Assembly: GCF_016950255.1 (NCBI RefSeq)
Contig: NZ_JACGFN010000001.1
Location: forward strand, 1,178,001 to 1,242,000
Source of the DNA: Pectobacterium brasiliense
GTDB taxonomy: Bacteria; Pseudomonadota; Gammaproteobacteria; Enterobacterales; Enterobacteriaceae
DNA: 64,000 nucleotides
Direction of reading: 5' to 3'
Every line of letters begins with the position of its first letter. Within the stretch, counting starts at the first letter, position 1. The notes under the pieces were generated by a model that ran no database searches, was not told the DNA's origin, and was given only the letters and a program-made list of their open reading frames with translations. This document shows positions 48,090-57,900 of the stretch, in pieces. The translations under genes and the position numbers were made by a program.

Positions 48090-49055
48090 ATGGCGAATAT
48101 CAGAAAGCAAAGCGACAGCCCAGCACTGGAAGCCGATCGCAAGAAACTGGCTGAGCTTGAATCACAGTATGGTGAATTGCTGGTTGATGGTGGTCTCGCC
48201 GTTGCTGGCGCAATCCCCCCGCCAGCTGGAACGGTAGCCGATGCTGCTGCATTGGGACGTTCGTTATACAAATTGGACTGGAGTGGTGCCGCACTAGATG
48301 CTCTGGGGTTTATCCCAGTTATTGGTGACGGTATTAAAGGCGGCAAAATAGCAGCCAAGGTAGAGAAGCTTGCAGAGGCTGTCTCCGCAGCGAAAACAGC
48401 ATTAACAAAAAAAATATTTACAACAACAAGAAAAAATGCAGAGAAGTACTGGAAGGAGTTGATAGCAAAGAGAAAAAAAGAAAAACTAGATAAAGAATTG
48501 AGTAATTGTAAAGATGAGAAATGCAAAAAACTGGCTCGTGAAAAATTTGAAAATGATAAATCCATGGACCCTGGTCGATTACCTTCTTCCGATAAAGGGA
48601 AGTGGGTAGACAAAGATGGCAACCCTAGTCCTCCAGGGACTGGGAAATATATGCCAGACCCAGAGAAAAATCCAAGTCTGTATGCTGCCGTACAGCGGCA
48701 TGGAAAAGATGGGATCACGTTTAAAGACGGACATCCAGACTTCTCAGATTTTCCTCCACTAAAGGACGGAAAAGTGATGGGTAAGGACGGTAAACCTTAC
48801 CAAGTAGAAGTTGATATGCAGGGGAAAAAATCGGATTTTACCAAAGCTAAAAACGCATTAAAGGAAAAAGAAGATGTAACCCTTACTAAAGCAGATTCGG
48901 AATATGGTGTCTGGCATCATGAACCTGATGGTGTAACAATGAGTTATGTTGATAAAAGAGTGCATCATTCCTTTAAGGATGCCGAAACTGGGACTGTTAA
49001 CTCGGGAACTCCTCATAAAGGTGGAGATTCGATGTGGCGTAGCGAGGATTATTAA
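48090..49055 (+). CDS. Predicted type VI nuclease effector with WHH-motif toxin domain
   Basis: The 321-residue product has a pre-toxin-like N-terminal region with AVAGAIPPPAGTVADAAA and LGFIPVIGDGIKGGK (about 35-105). A Lys-rich linker follows, and then a toxin domain. Its end carries WHH (275-277) in GVWHHEPDGVTMSYVD, His292-His293 and HKGG (309-312). This is the pattern of HNH/endonuclease VII toxins with a conserved WHH. It is expected to cut DNA in rival cells. Base composition falls from vgrG-like to AT-rich within the gene, near codon 95, the mark of toxin-tip swapping. The immunity gene starts right after the stop. Confidence 0.82.
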   Translation: MANIRKQSDSPALEADRKKLAELESQYGELLVDGGLAVAGAIPPPAGTVADAAALGRSLYKLDWSGAALDALGFIPVIGDGIKGGKIAAKVEKLAEAVSAAKTALTKKIFTTTRKNAEKYWKELIAKRKKEKLDKELSNCKDEKCKKLAREKFENDKSMDPGRLPSSDKGKWVDKDGNPSPPGTGKYMPDPEKNPSLYAAVQRHGKDGITFKDGHPDFSDFPPLKDGKVMGKDGKPYQVEVDMQGKKSDFTKAKNALKEKEDVTLTKADSEYGVWHHEPDGVTMSYVDKRVHHSFKDAETGTVNSGTPHKGGDSMWRSEDY

Positions 49056-49580
49056 ATGACTATTGAAAAATCTGATCTTGATAACTGGGATATGGATGAA
49101 CCCGATTTTACTCCAGATGTGAATAGAGTAAATGCATCTATAGCGTTTATTCAAAACGAGTTGGGGGTAGTGCTTTCTAACGAAATGCAAGAGCTGATGT
49201 TTTTAACAAATGACAAGCCTATTGGTCCGGTTGATGATATTGACAGTGTTTTGGCAAAATACAACGATGGAAGCAGAATTATCGGAATAGATATTATTTA
49301 CAGTAGTAATTCCATTGTAGAATATACCAGGCTATCTCAGGAGTCTATTTACGAATCCCGTTCATTATTGCCCAATGGATTAATAGTTATTGGTTCTAGT
49401 TATGATGGAGCATCAGACTCCAGTATTGTTTATGACATTAGGAATAGTTCACCAACCTATCAACACATTTTTAATTGGCGATATTATGTCGATAATCTGG
49501 TTGTAGGTGAAGGGTTAGGGCTTATTGCTCGTTCATTGAAAGAGTTCTTAAGTATGCCAACATCGGAAGATGAGTTGTAA
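49056..49580 (+). CDS. Predicted SUKH (SMI1/KNR4)-like immunity protein
   Basis: The 174-residue acidic protein follows the effector with no spacing (stop TAA, then ATG). The layout fits SUKH immunity proteins: an N-terminal helix with ELGVVLSNEMQELMFLTNDKP, a central SLLPNGLIVIGSSYDGASD strand region, and a C-terminal IARSLKEFLSMP helix. It should bind and block the WHH toxin. The family call rests on overall pattern, so it is less certain than the immunity role, which position strongly supports. Confidence 0.7.
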   Translation: MTIEKSDLDNWDMDEPDFTPDVNRVNASIAFIQNELGVVLSNEMQELMFLTNDKPIGPVDDIDSVLAKYNDGSRIIGIDIIYSSNSIVEYTRLSQESIYESRSLLPNGLIVIGSSYDGASDSSIVYDIRNSSPTYQHIFNWRYYVDNLVVGEGLGLIARSLKEFLSMPTSEDEL

Positions 49581-49626
49581 TTTATACTCATGGCTCATCA
49601 ATACAGGATGTTAAGGTTGGTCGAAT

Positions 49627-50391
49627 ATGTATTCTGAACATAAGGCGACATTTATTGAGAACTGGCCGAAAGAGTTGTTGGATTTATCGTTTTTGAGTGA
49701 GGGGTTTGAACTTCATGAGCGAGACGTTATTGCCATCGGAGCCAATACTCATGATTTTATGAATGCTAGAGGGCTACTGGAAAAACCACTATATTCTGCA
49801 CAATTACGTGAAGATATCGAATATGCCTTGTCGGTGTTGAATAAACCGGCCTTTTTGCGATTCGGAGGTGTTAGCTACCACGATTATGCGCGTCCTCGGT
49901 TAGAGACGGTTGATGGCGTGATTGAACAACTCGCGGTCTCAAATCGTCGTGTCGCCTCCTATCTTTGGGATTGCCTGCAATCGTCAACACCCGTTTGGCT
50001 GTATCTGAGAGAGTGGCGTGAAATTCTCCGCTGGGGAGAATTCAGGTGCTTTATCAAAGAGGGCAAAGTGATTGGCGTTTCTCAATATCACTGTCTGGAA
50101 TACTTTCCGTTTATCAAAGAAAAGGAAAACGAAATACGCCTTCAACTCATCGCTTTTTTACAAAAGCTCTTACCTGTATTACACGTTGATTCCGTGGTCG
50201 CAGATGTGGCGATAACTTATCAGGACAGCAAGTTTGCTACCACGCTGATTGAGCTCAACCCGTTTATTCAGCGGACGGATGCCTGCCTTTTTTCCTGGAT
50301 AAATGGTGGTGATTTTAATGGCCGTATTCGCATCAATCTAAGTGATGCAGATGCGCAAGCGGAAAAACAAAGAAGACCCTATTTATTATAG
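49627..50391 (+). CDS. CDC123/D123-like ATP-grasp protein in the type VI cassette
   Basis: The 254-residue product matches the CDC123 family. Landmarks are FLRFGGVSYHD (77-87), GEFRCFIKEGKVIGVSQYH (137-155), VVADVAITY and ELNPFIQRTDACLFSW (209-224). In eukaryotes CDC123 assists assembly of initiation factor eIF2. Bacterial relatives were reported as ATP-grasp enzymes, some inside type VI clusters, with a proposed protein-tagging role that is untested. Here the gene lies between the immunity gene (46-base gap) and PAAR (8-base gap). It could modify an effector, PAAR or a target protein. Confidence 0.82.
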   Translation: MYSEHKATFIENWPKELLDLSFLSEGFELHERDVIAIGANTHDFMNARGLLEKPLYSAQLREDIEYALSVLNKPAFLRFGGVSYHDYARPRLETVDGVIEQLAVSNRRVASYLWDCLQSSTPVWLYLREWREILRWGEFRCFIKEGKVIGVSQYHCLEYFPFIKEKENEIRLQLIAFLQKLLPVLHVDSVVADVAITYQDSKFATTLIELNPFIQRTDACLFSWINGGDFNGRIRINLSDADAQAEKQRRPYLL

Positions 50392-50399
50392 GAGGGAGT

Positions 50400-50699
50400 A
50401 TGGGAAAGCCAGTGGCAATACTGGGACACATGCACGTTTGCCCGAAAGTCGAGCCCGGCCCAGTGCCACACGTGGGCGGACCGATTATTGATGCCGGACA
50501 GTCGATTGTTACTATCAACGGGATCCCTGTTGCTGTGGTAGGTGGTAAAACATTGTGTACAGGAGTCGGGATACCAGATGGATTGGTCGCGGGCTCATCT
50601 ATCTTCACTATAGAAGGTAAGCCCGTCGTGAGAATGGGAGATAGTTGTGCCCACGGTGGTAAAATCGTGCAAGGATGGCCTACAGTGACATCAGATTAA
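50400..50699 (+). CDS. PAAR-domain spike-tip protein
   Basis: PAAR proteins sharpen the VgrG spike and recruit effectors. The 99-residue product is a single PAAR domain: GKPVAILGHMHVCPKVEPGP, HVGGPIIDAGQSIVTINGIP (quoted as landmarks) and ARMGDSCAHGG-like RMGDSCAHGG at the end. The His and Cys residues that bind zinc are present. It has a strong GGAGGG ribosome site and closes the cassette. No effector extension is fused. Confidence 0.9.
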   Translation: MGKPVAILGHMHVCPKVEPGPVPHVGGPIIDAGQSIVTINGIPVAVVGGKTLCTGVGIPDGLVAGSSIFTIEGKPVVRMGDSCAHGGKIVQGWPTVTSD

Positions 50700-51136
50700 T
50701 TTCTTAAGTCTGTGAGTGAATAGTCCTGTGCCGTTTCTCTTCGCATAACCTATGTGGCACAGGCCATTTCTGTTATCGCCCGAATGATCAGCCACACATT
50801 CCCCATCAAAATCTCCGTTGCGAATATATCTCCTTCGCCTGCTTTGCTTACTGGGCAGACCACCAACCCGTTTAATTTTCATGCCGTTACGTGAACACTG
50901 CTTCAGAGCACTTTTGATCGGTAACGCCGATCGATACGATCGCATCGATCTATCAAAACGATTATCTTTTGATCGCCACCGTCGATAAGCTATTGCCGAG
51001 AATAACCATAACGTAATGTTTTATCTGTTTTTATTTCCACTATCGGGAAAGGTTAACTATTGCCTGTTATCCGGTAAATCAATAATCAGTAGATAAAAAC
51101 CATTCGTTATTTTTGCCAAATCAGGACTGGTGTGCA
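50700..51136. other. Gap between the type VI cassette and the orphan flagellin
   Basis: The first half has a minus-strand coding-like fragment (50780-50870, CPVSKAGEGDIFA) related to 43650-43790. The second half has GATCGAT motifs near 50920-50990. TAAA-N16-GCCA at about 51096-51113 is a poor sigma-28 match before the flagellin. An 84-codon open frame on the minus strand here has no support. Confidence 0.45.
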
Positions 51137-52591
51137 ATGACTCCGATTACCTCTCTTCATCTAACGATACGGAATCAACAGGATAAATCGGCGACTCGAT
51201 TGAGCCAGGCGATTGAACGGCTTTCATCGGGTCTGCGTATCAACAGCGCGAAGGACGATGCCGCTGGTCAGGCTATTGCCAACCGGATGACCGCTAATCT
51301 GAATGCCAACAGCGTCATCACTAACGGAATGAAAGATGGCCTCAGCCTAATGCAAACGGCTGAGAGCGGGCTTAATGCCATCAATAATCTGCTACAACGT
51401 GGCAGGCAACTCGCGGTGCAGGCGGCAAATGGCACGTTGTCAGATACCGACCAGACCAGCCTAAACGGTGAGTATCAACAAATCAGGGAAGAGATCGACC
51501 GCATCGCCTCATCGACACAGATCTTTGGCCGCTATCCGTTGGCTCCTGCTGAACCAGGCCCCCTGCCTGCCAAACTGGGCGACACGTTGCCACTGGCTGA
51601 AAAGTTTCCTGTCCCCAATATCAATCATCAATTTCCTTCTGGAGTGATTTCGCTTGCTTACATTCCTGCTGGCGCAAAAAATATTACCATTACCATCGAC
51701 TCATTAAGCGCCGATGACGATATTCAGCTCTTTGCGCGAGATGGCAGGCATCTGGCCGGTACACCCGCAGAAGGTGCAGACGCCGATATCGTCTGGTCAG
51801 CAAATGGCGTAACGGATGAAAACACCATGAATACCGCCGTGATTACGCAAGACAACGGCTTTTTACCTCATGCCACCTACTCGGCAGATTCATTACTACA
51901 AGCCGGGGAATACAATATCAATATAGGGGCACAGACCACTTATCAGGGCATGACCATCACCTACAGCGGTGATGGCGACCGCTTTGAAGATGCCAACACC
52001 GGGGGTTTTAACGATGGAAATGTGGGCGCAGCAAACCGACTGGAAAAAATTCATATTGATGAGGTAACGGAAGATCTGATTGTCATTGTGGTTGGCAGCG
52101 GCGTATTCAATAGCAGCGCAAGCTGGGATGAACTTCCCACACCGACAGAGCCTGCCCCGCCACTGCCGCCCTCAGTACCGATCAGCAAAGAAACGACGTT
52201 TGTCGTCGGAGCGAGTTTCGGTGACGCATTGCAAACGGTCACCCTCAACCCAACGCCAGCAGATAGCCAATCGCTGGGGCTTTCCTCTGTGACTCTGGGT
52301 ACACCTCAACAGGCAAGTGCGGCATTAACCACGTTTGATAATGCACTGAAAACGCTGGACGGTTACCGCAGCGAATACGGCAGCCAGATGAACCGTTTTG
52401 AATCCGTCACTGCCGTGCTGTCGCAGGAAAAGGTTGCCACGGCTGCCGCCCGCTCTCGCATATTGGATGCGGATTATGCCCTTGAGGTTTCCGCGATGAC
52501 AAAAGCCCAGATCCTACAGCAGGCATCGATGGCCGTCTTGTCGCAAGCCAATCAGCAGTCGGGAAACGTATTAAAGCTGTTACAGGGATGA
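51137..52591 (+). CDS. Orphan flagellin-like protein with unusual central domain
   Basis: The 484-residue product has true flagellin ends. RLSQAIERLSSGLRINSAKDDAAGQAIANRM spans residues 18-48 (landmark only), NNLLQRGRQLAVQAANGT follows, and the C-terminus has DADYALEVSAMTKAQILQQASMAVL and ends LLQG. Between about residues 140 and 400 is a beta-rich insert: AYIPAGAKNITITIDSLSADDDIQLFARDG resembles a pre-peptidase C-terminal (PPC)-type sandwich, and a Pro-rich linker (TPTEPAPPLPP) follows. The ATG at 51137 has AGGA upstream. No fliD or fliS lies nearby. It may be a minor filament protein or adhesin-like flagellin. Confidence 0.85.
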   Translation: MTPITSLHLTIRNQQDKSATRLSQAIERLSSGLRINSAKDDAAGQAIANRMTANLNANSVITNGMKDGLSLMQTAESGLNAINNLLQRGRQLAVQAANGTLSDTDQTSLNGEYQQIREEIDRIASSTQIFGRYPLAPAEPGPLPAKLGDTLPLAEKFPVPNINHQFPSGVISLAYIPAGAKNITITIDSLSADDDIQLFARDGRHLAGTPAEGADADIVWSANGVTDENTMNTAVITQDNGFLPHATYSADSLLQAGEYNINIGAQTTYQGMTITYSGDGDRFEDANTGGFNDGNVGAANRLEKIHIDEVTEDLIVIVVGSGVFNSSASWDELPTPTEPAPPLPPSVPISKETTFVVGASFGDALQTVTLNPTPADSQSLGLSSVTLGTPQQASAALTTFDNALKTLDGYRSEYGSQMNRFESVTAVLSQEKVATAAARSRILDADYALEVSAMTKAQILQQASMAVLSQANQQSGNVLKLLQG

Positions 52592-52640
52592 TGCGTCGTC
52601 AGATATCACTTTGTTATTTTTCTACTGAATCACTATCGTC

Positions 52641-53186
52641 ATGAGCATTGAAATATTCAGCCGCTGCCCTTTTACCACGGCGGCGTTTACCTGTCTGGGA
52701 CATAGGGATGGCGTTAATGTACCCATCACTGTTGTTGATATTGAACACGGTATCGACATGACGCTATTGACGCACATCATTACCGCCAGTCACCGAACAT
52801 TCATCATTATTCTCAACAACCGCAAACATGCGCCCGTGATGGTGGCTAAAAAGGTATTGCTGTTATCAAAACATGCACCGATGAGTACGATTAAAAAAGT
52901 AATTTCTGCCCTGTCATCGTTCAGAGAAATAAAAGGCAAGACGATATCGTTATCACCGAATGAGAAAATATTCTTTGGCTATTGGCTGGACGGAATTGCA
53001 ATAAAAACCATCGCAAAGAAAATGGTAATAACGCATAAAACCGCCAATAACATGAAAAATAATATCTACAGAAAATATGGCATAAAGGACCTGCTCACCT
53101 TTTTACTCATTGCCAGAATCTCACATATGCAAAGTATCGCTGACGCCGAACATCACAGGGTTATCTACGTTGATAAGGTGGCTTGA
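52641..53186 (+). CDS. LuxR-type HTH transcription regulator
   Basis: The 181-residue product has a degenerate receiver-like N-terminal part and a C-terminal LuxR helix-turn-helix (about 103-165): LSPNEKIFFGYWLDGIAIKTIAKKMVITHKTANNMK (landmark only), then IYRKYGIKDLLTFLL. The layout resembles RcsA/BglJ-type regulators. The phospho-acceptor site is not obvious, so it may act without phosphorylation. It lies 49 bases after the orphan flagellin on the same strand and could be its regulator. Confidence 0.85.
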   Translation: MSIEIFSRCPFTTAAFTCLGHRDGVNVPITVVDIEHGIDMTLLTHIITASHRTFIIILNNRKHAPVMVAKKVLLLSKHAPMSTIKKVISALSSFREIKGKTISLSPNEKIFFGYWLDGIAIKTIAKKMVITHKTANNMKNNIYRKYGIKDLLTFLLIARISHMQSIADAEHHRVIYVDKVA

Positions 53187-53274
53187 GATAACATTCTGAG
53201 AGCAACAGGAAGCTTGAATCCCTCTGATTTTGCGAGCATTATCGCAAGATATTCCCTTTCAGTTTGTGTTGTGT

Positions 53275-54150
53275 ATGCCATCTGTCCAAGAACTTCAAAC
53301 AGCAATTTCCAATATGTCTATATGGCGTAAAGGCGATCAACGTGCGCCTCATAAGCCATTGTTGCTGCTTTATGTTCTATCGGCCTATCAACAAGGACAC
53401 CCGCGCCTGTTTCACTATGGCGACGAAATCCGTCCGCAGCTCTTGGCACTTTTGAACAGCTTTGGGCCACAGCGGCGTGCTCATTACCCTGAAATGCCAT
53501 TCTGGCGACTGAAGGGAGATGGTTTTTGGCAGTTGCAGAACGACGAGCATTGTTCACCGCAGAAAGGGAATAAAGAGCCGCCAAACCGCGAGCTGATTCA
53601 GCACAGTGTCATGGGGGGATTTGATGAAGTCAGCTATCAACTATTATGCAAACAACCTCAACTTATCGATAAACTGGCTCAGCAGATTTTAAGCGAGCAT
53701 TTTCCTGAAAGTGTTCAGGAAGTCATTGCCAACCGCCTGGAACTGTCGCTAGATGATGTACGCAAGTCTCGCGATCCTCATTTCCGTCAAACGGTACTAC
53801 GTGCATATCAATATCGCTGTGCGGTCTGCGGTTATGATTTACGACACGATACAACACCTGTCGGCCTCGAAGCGGCACACATCAAATGGAAGCAATACGG
53901 TGGCCCTTGCACCGTGACCAACGGATTAGCCTTGTGCTCAGTACATCACTCTGCGTTTGATATTGGCGTTATCGGTATTGATGACAGTATGAAGTTGATG
54001 GTTTCTGAAGGCGTGAATGGCAGCAAGATCGTCGAAAGGCTATTCTGGGATTTTGAGGGAAAAGCGCTGTTTCTGCCTAAAAAGCGGGAGTATTACCCGC
54101 TTGAGCAGTTTGTGGAATGGCATCGAGGGCAGGTTTTTAAAGGTCTCTGA
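53275..54150 (+). CDS. HNH restriction endonuclease with predicted sulfur-binding domain
   Basis: The 291-residue product has an N-terminal domain (about 1-120) with WRKGDQRAPHKPLLLLYVLS and MPFWRLKGDGFWQLQ. That is the pattern of enzymes annotated as phosphorothioated-DNA-binding restriction endonucleases. The C-terminal HNH domain (about 180-250) has CAVCGYDL, EAAHIKWKQYGG and NGLALCSVHHSAFD, a complete zinc and catalytic set. Such type IV enzymes cut DNA carrying phosphorothioate marks. No dnd genes are visible. The ATG at 53275 is the first in frame; no strong ribosome site is seen. Confidence 0.8.
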   Translation: MPSVQELQTAISNMSIWRKGDQRAPHKPLLLLYVLSAYQQGHPRLFHYGDEIRPQLLALLNSFGPQRRAHYPEMPFWRLKGDGFWQLQNDEHCSPQKGNKEPPNRELIQHSVMGGFDEVSYQLLCKQPQLIDKLAQQILSEHFPESVQEVIANRLELSLDDVRKSRDPHFRQTVLRAYQYRCAVCGYDLRHDTTPVGLEAAHIKWKQYGGPCTVTNGLALCSVHHSAFDIGVIGIDDSMKLMVSEGVNGSKIVERLFWDFEGKALFLPKKREYYPLEQFVEWHRGQVFKGL

Positions 54151-54245
54151 GTTGCTTACTATCAGGAAAATAATACCTAGAGATTAAAAATTTATTGGCT
54201 GCAAACCAGTTGGGGTATTCAAAATGCTATGCCACGGTAAAAAGA

Positions 54246-54830
54246 TTACAACGCAATCACGTTATCCAGTCGCTCGTCAAAATAGATGGCTAACTGCGAC
54301 AATGTTAAATTCCTGTTCTGGATAGGCATTGTCCACTTCACCTGCTCCTTCGCCAATCCCAGATAAAGCCGCTTTAACATGCTATTCTCGTTAGGGAAGG
54401 TATCTTTGATTTTCGTCAATTTACGAAATTCTTGGTGAATCGACTCAATATCGTTAGTCATGTAAATGGCCTTGCGGATAGGTACAGTTGCCACTGTTTG
54501 AGTTCAGAGATAGAGATAACCTTGTCGGTGGCGTCGCTAATCGTAGCGGTTAAGATACTGAAATCGTGCAAATTTTAGCCCCTCTAACTGATGCCGGCGT
54601 AATTCATTCTTTGCGTGAACAGACTGATAATTTTCTACTTAATCTCCTCTGACGGCGTAGCCTAGAACCACTTAACCAGTTGAGACTCAAAATTGCCGTT
54701 ACAGTCATGCTGCGTAGCAGGTTCGACTGCCTATTGTGGCTTTGGTAATCTTCTTGTCAGAACCATTTTTACGGTTCGCGTCCACATCCTGAGCCAGCCA
54801 GGATTCGAATTCAGTAGCCAGAACTGATTC
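54246..54830 (-). pseudogene. IS256-family transposase remnant
   Basis: The C-terminal piece (54246-54494) reads VPIRKAIYMTNDIESIHQEF and VKWTMPIQNRNLTLSQLAIYF, typical of IS256/Mutator transposases. N-terminal pieces follow upstream in broken frames: SVLATEFESWLAQDVDANRK, NGNFESQLVKWF and ISDATDKVISISELKQW. The central catalytic region is deleted and stops interrupt the rest. Terminal inverted repeats were not found. It shows that mobile elements have landed between the two nuclease genes. Confidence 0.85.
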
Positions 54831-54999
54831 TCGTTAACTATTTAATTAATAGCATTAATATGCAATATTTTCCGGCCTATGCTTGGCCGAACTGGTGCGT
54901 TTTGTCGAAATCGAAAGGCTAGGACCTGTGCCATTCATTTTTCTGAACAGATGACTGGAATGACACAGAATCTTAACTCTCTAAAATGATGATCCTGAA

Positions 55000-57900
55000 T
55001 TAGAATTCACGTTGCTCCAAATTGGTATATATAGTTTTAATTTCACCTTTTAAGGTTTCGCCACGGTATACCATCGATGTATCGTATCGTTGAAATTTCT
55101 CATCCCGTGCGGCACTGAACCAGTTATACGACCCTATGCAGAGTAGCCCTGCGTCACCAATCACAACTTTACTGTGAACACGATTGACTAATTTCGTCAC
55201 GATGCCCATCTCATTGAGCTTATCCACAGAATAATTAAGGCGCTGCTGTTTCTCTTTACGCTTTTCATTATCGGCATCCTCGGTATTAAAACTTTTGTCC
55301 GTTACCACCGTAATGTCGATTCCACGAGCGCGTGCATGGACAATCGACGCCAGAAAACCTGTCTGTTCCAGCTTTTGCCAAGTGAGCCACGGGGAAACGA
55401 TTGTAATGCTCTGATTAATGGCGTCAAAAGTCTGGTTTAGGAACGCATCATGTTGCTCCACCCCGTGTAGGGTTGAAATCTGCGTTTGTGAGGTATTTAA
55501 ATCCTGGCGCTCCTGAAACTCAAACTGCAATGCATTTTGGCTTGAAGCAAACAGGTATTTCGCCAGCAGTCCCCGAGGTGATGATCCGGGTTGGATCTCA
55601 AACAGGTCCATATCGCCAAATACCAAGAAGCTATCTTTAGCACGCGAAACGGCAACGTTCAGCATGCTGCTGTCTCTGTCGATAAATCCGCCATCCTCAT
55701 GTTTCGAATACACGGGAGAGAAAAGCACAATTGCCCGTTCTGCTCCCTGTAATGAGTGAACCGTACCTATTGTCAGCGAGCTTTCGTCACCATTGCAATT
55801 GATATCCAACTTACGCAATGATGACTTTATCGCATTGACCTGCGCCGAAAATGGGGTCACAACACCTACTAATTCATGTAACGGTTTTTTATAGTGCCGC
55901 TCAATCTCGTCCTTGTGCGCTGCAAGCCATGCCGCTATCGTCTTTGCTTCAAAGTCGTTAAAACGACTTCCACCACTTGCCTGCATACCTTTACCATCTA
56001 TATGCAGATAGCCCATTGCAGGAAATATTGTATCTTTTTCTTGCCCTCGTTTGGGCTGCAACTTACCGTGATAGCAGAGAGTGTTACAGTAGCCAATGAT
56101 GTTATCAAAGCAACGACGGTGTTCGTACAAGTACATCCCCCTAGCCAGGTCAGGATCGTACTGGTAGCGAGAGTTAAACTGTGCAACCTTCATAACACTG
56201 CCAGATGCAGCACTTTTTCCAGAATCACACACCAGGGCATAAGCTTCAGTAAGTTCTTCCTGAGTACCTCCCTGAAGAATGTTCTCCTCAACCATGTTGC
56301 CGATATCAATACCAGGTAGGCTGTTCCAGATAGGCGCAATCTGTTCTGTGTCGCCAATCACCAGGGCTTTCTTCACCAGCGCGAAAGAAGCTGCCGCAAC
56401 CTCAGACAACACCTGCCCCGCTTCATCGACAATCAGCAAATCGGCAAAGTTATATAAATAGCCATCATCAAACTTCTTGCCACCAACATGCTCCCTGATG
56501 AGCATATGGTGAGGAAGCATAAAGCAGGTCATCACGACACAAGGGGTTAGTTTCATTCTACGCAGCCAGCGGGCTTTAATGGCCTTCGCCCCTTTGAGAC
56601 CTTTTTCTTTTTGAAGGTTATCGATAGCAGCCATATCCATCAGCCACCGGCCTTCCCAGTAATGCGTAGCCAGCAGAAACGCAGGGAAACGGAGCTGTGT
56701 ATCTGCAAGCTCATCGGCTTCGCACAGACTCAGCTCCGCCTCGCTTTGATTCCCCAGCGAATGGGTAATCTCGCGCCAGCGTATGGCAGCTTCGTTTTCA
56801 CGTTGGGAAACGTCCTCAGCAAGTTCGATCTGCTGCTGATACTCAGCCTGCTCATTAAGCACCTGAGCAATCAGACCATCGATAAATACATCAACGCCAT
56901 CAGGCAGAGAGCCCTGGAATGATGTCATTCTTTCACCAAACGTAGCCTCCAAAAACAGCTTCATTTGATAGTGACGCTTAGTACGAACGGCGGGAAGCCA
57001 GGAGAAGAGAGCGAACATGATCGACTCACCGGCTCGATATTGTTCCCACTGTTTTTTGCCCTGCGTTAATAGCGAGATTTCATTTGTGCTATTGAGCAGT
57101 AAAGTTCTCTTATCCTGAATATACTGTTCGAGATCGTCACTGATGGCATGCCGCTCCTGACGGATTGCGTTCAGCTCATCCCATGCAGGCTCGATTTGCT
57201 CAAGCTCTGCAGAGAGTTCAACCAAACGCTGATGCAGGAGATCCACAACCTGTTCAGGTAAATGACATTCCTTATTCGGAAAAGCTGCCCTTGCCTTTTC
57301 AAGGAAGAAGCACCGGGCATCTTCAACATATTCAAGGGATTCAACACGGTTAAAAAAGTCTTCCGTCTGGTATTTTTTTACCGCCTCGGCTCTCCGTCCC
57401 GAAGACGGGAAGTAAGCGCCAAAGCTTTTTACTTCAGGTAACCAACGCCCGGCCATAGGCCCAGTGCCGATAGCAAAATCTTTACCGAAGGCCTCGATAA
57501 TGTTGGTAACGGCCTGATTGTTGGTTGATGTCGCAATCATCACTGGCGGTTCGGTTTTGTTTAAAGCAGCTCTCGCCCACTCAGTAGCAATGATTGAGAG
57601 AACCAGAGTAGTTTTCCCGGTTCCCGGAGGACCGTTCACGGCAAGAATATCGCCCGGCTGTTGAGTGAGATAATGGCTAAGGGCATCGCGCTGCGCCACA
57701 GCCAGCGGAAATTTATCACCGGAATGCCCCAGACGCTCGCTGAACATAGCATTACTGGCAAGGAGCGGCTCAACAGGAAACTTATCTTTCGAGGCAAAGC
57801 GCGCCAGCAATGGCACCTCTTTTTTGCACGACAGCAGATGATCGTACATAGGCAGGATATGGATGCTGGCCCCTCCAGGCTGGTTGGCTTTAATAATGTA

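Noticed and set aside
50691..50945. 84-codon minus-strand frame after the PAAR gene
   Set aside because: The similarity with 43650-43790 is in a different frame, so this frame is probably chance; only the fragment is reported.
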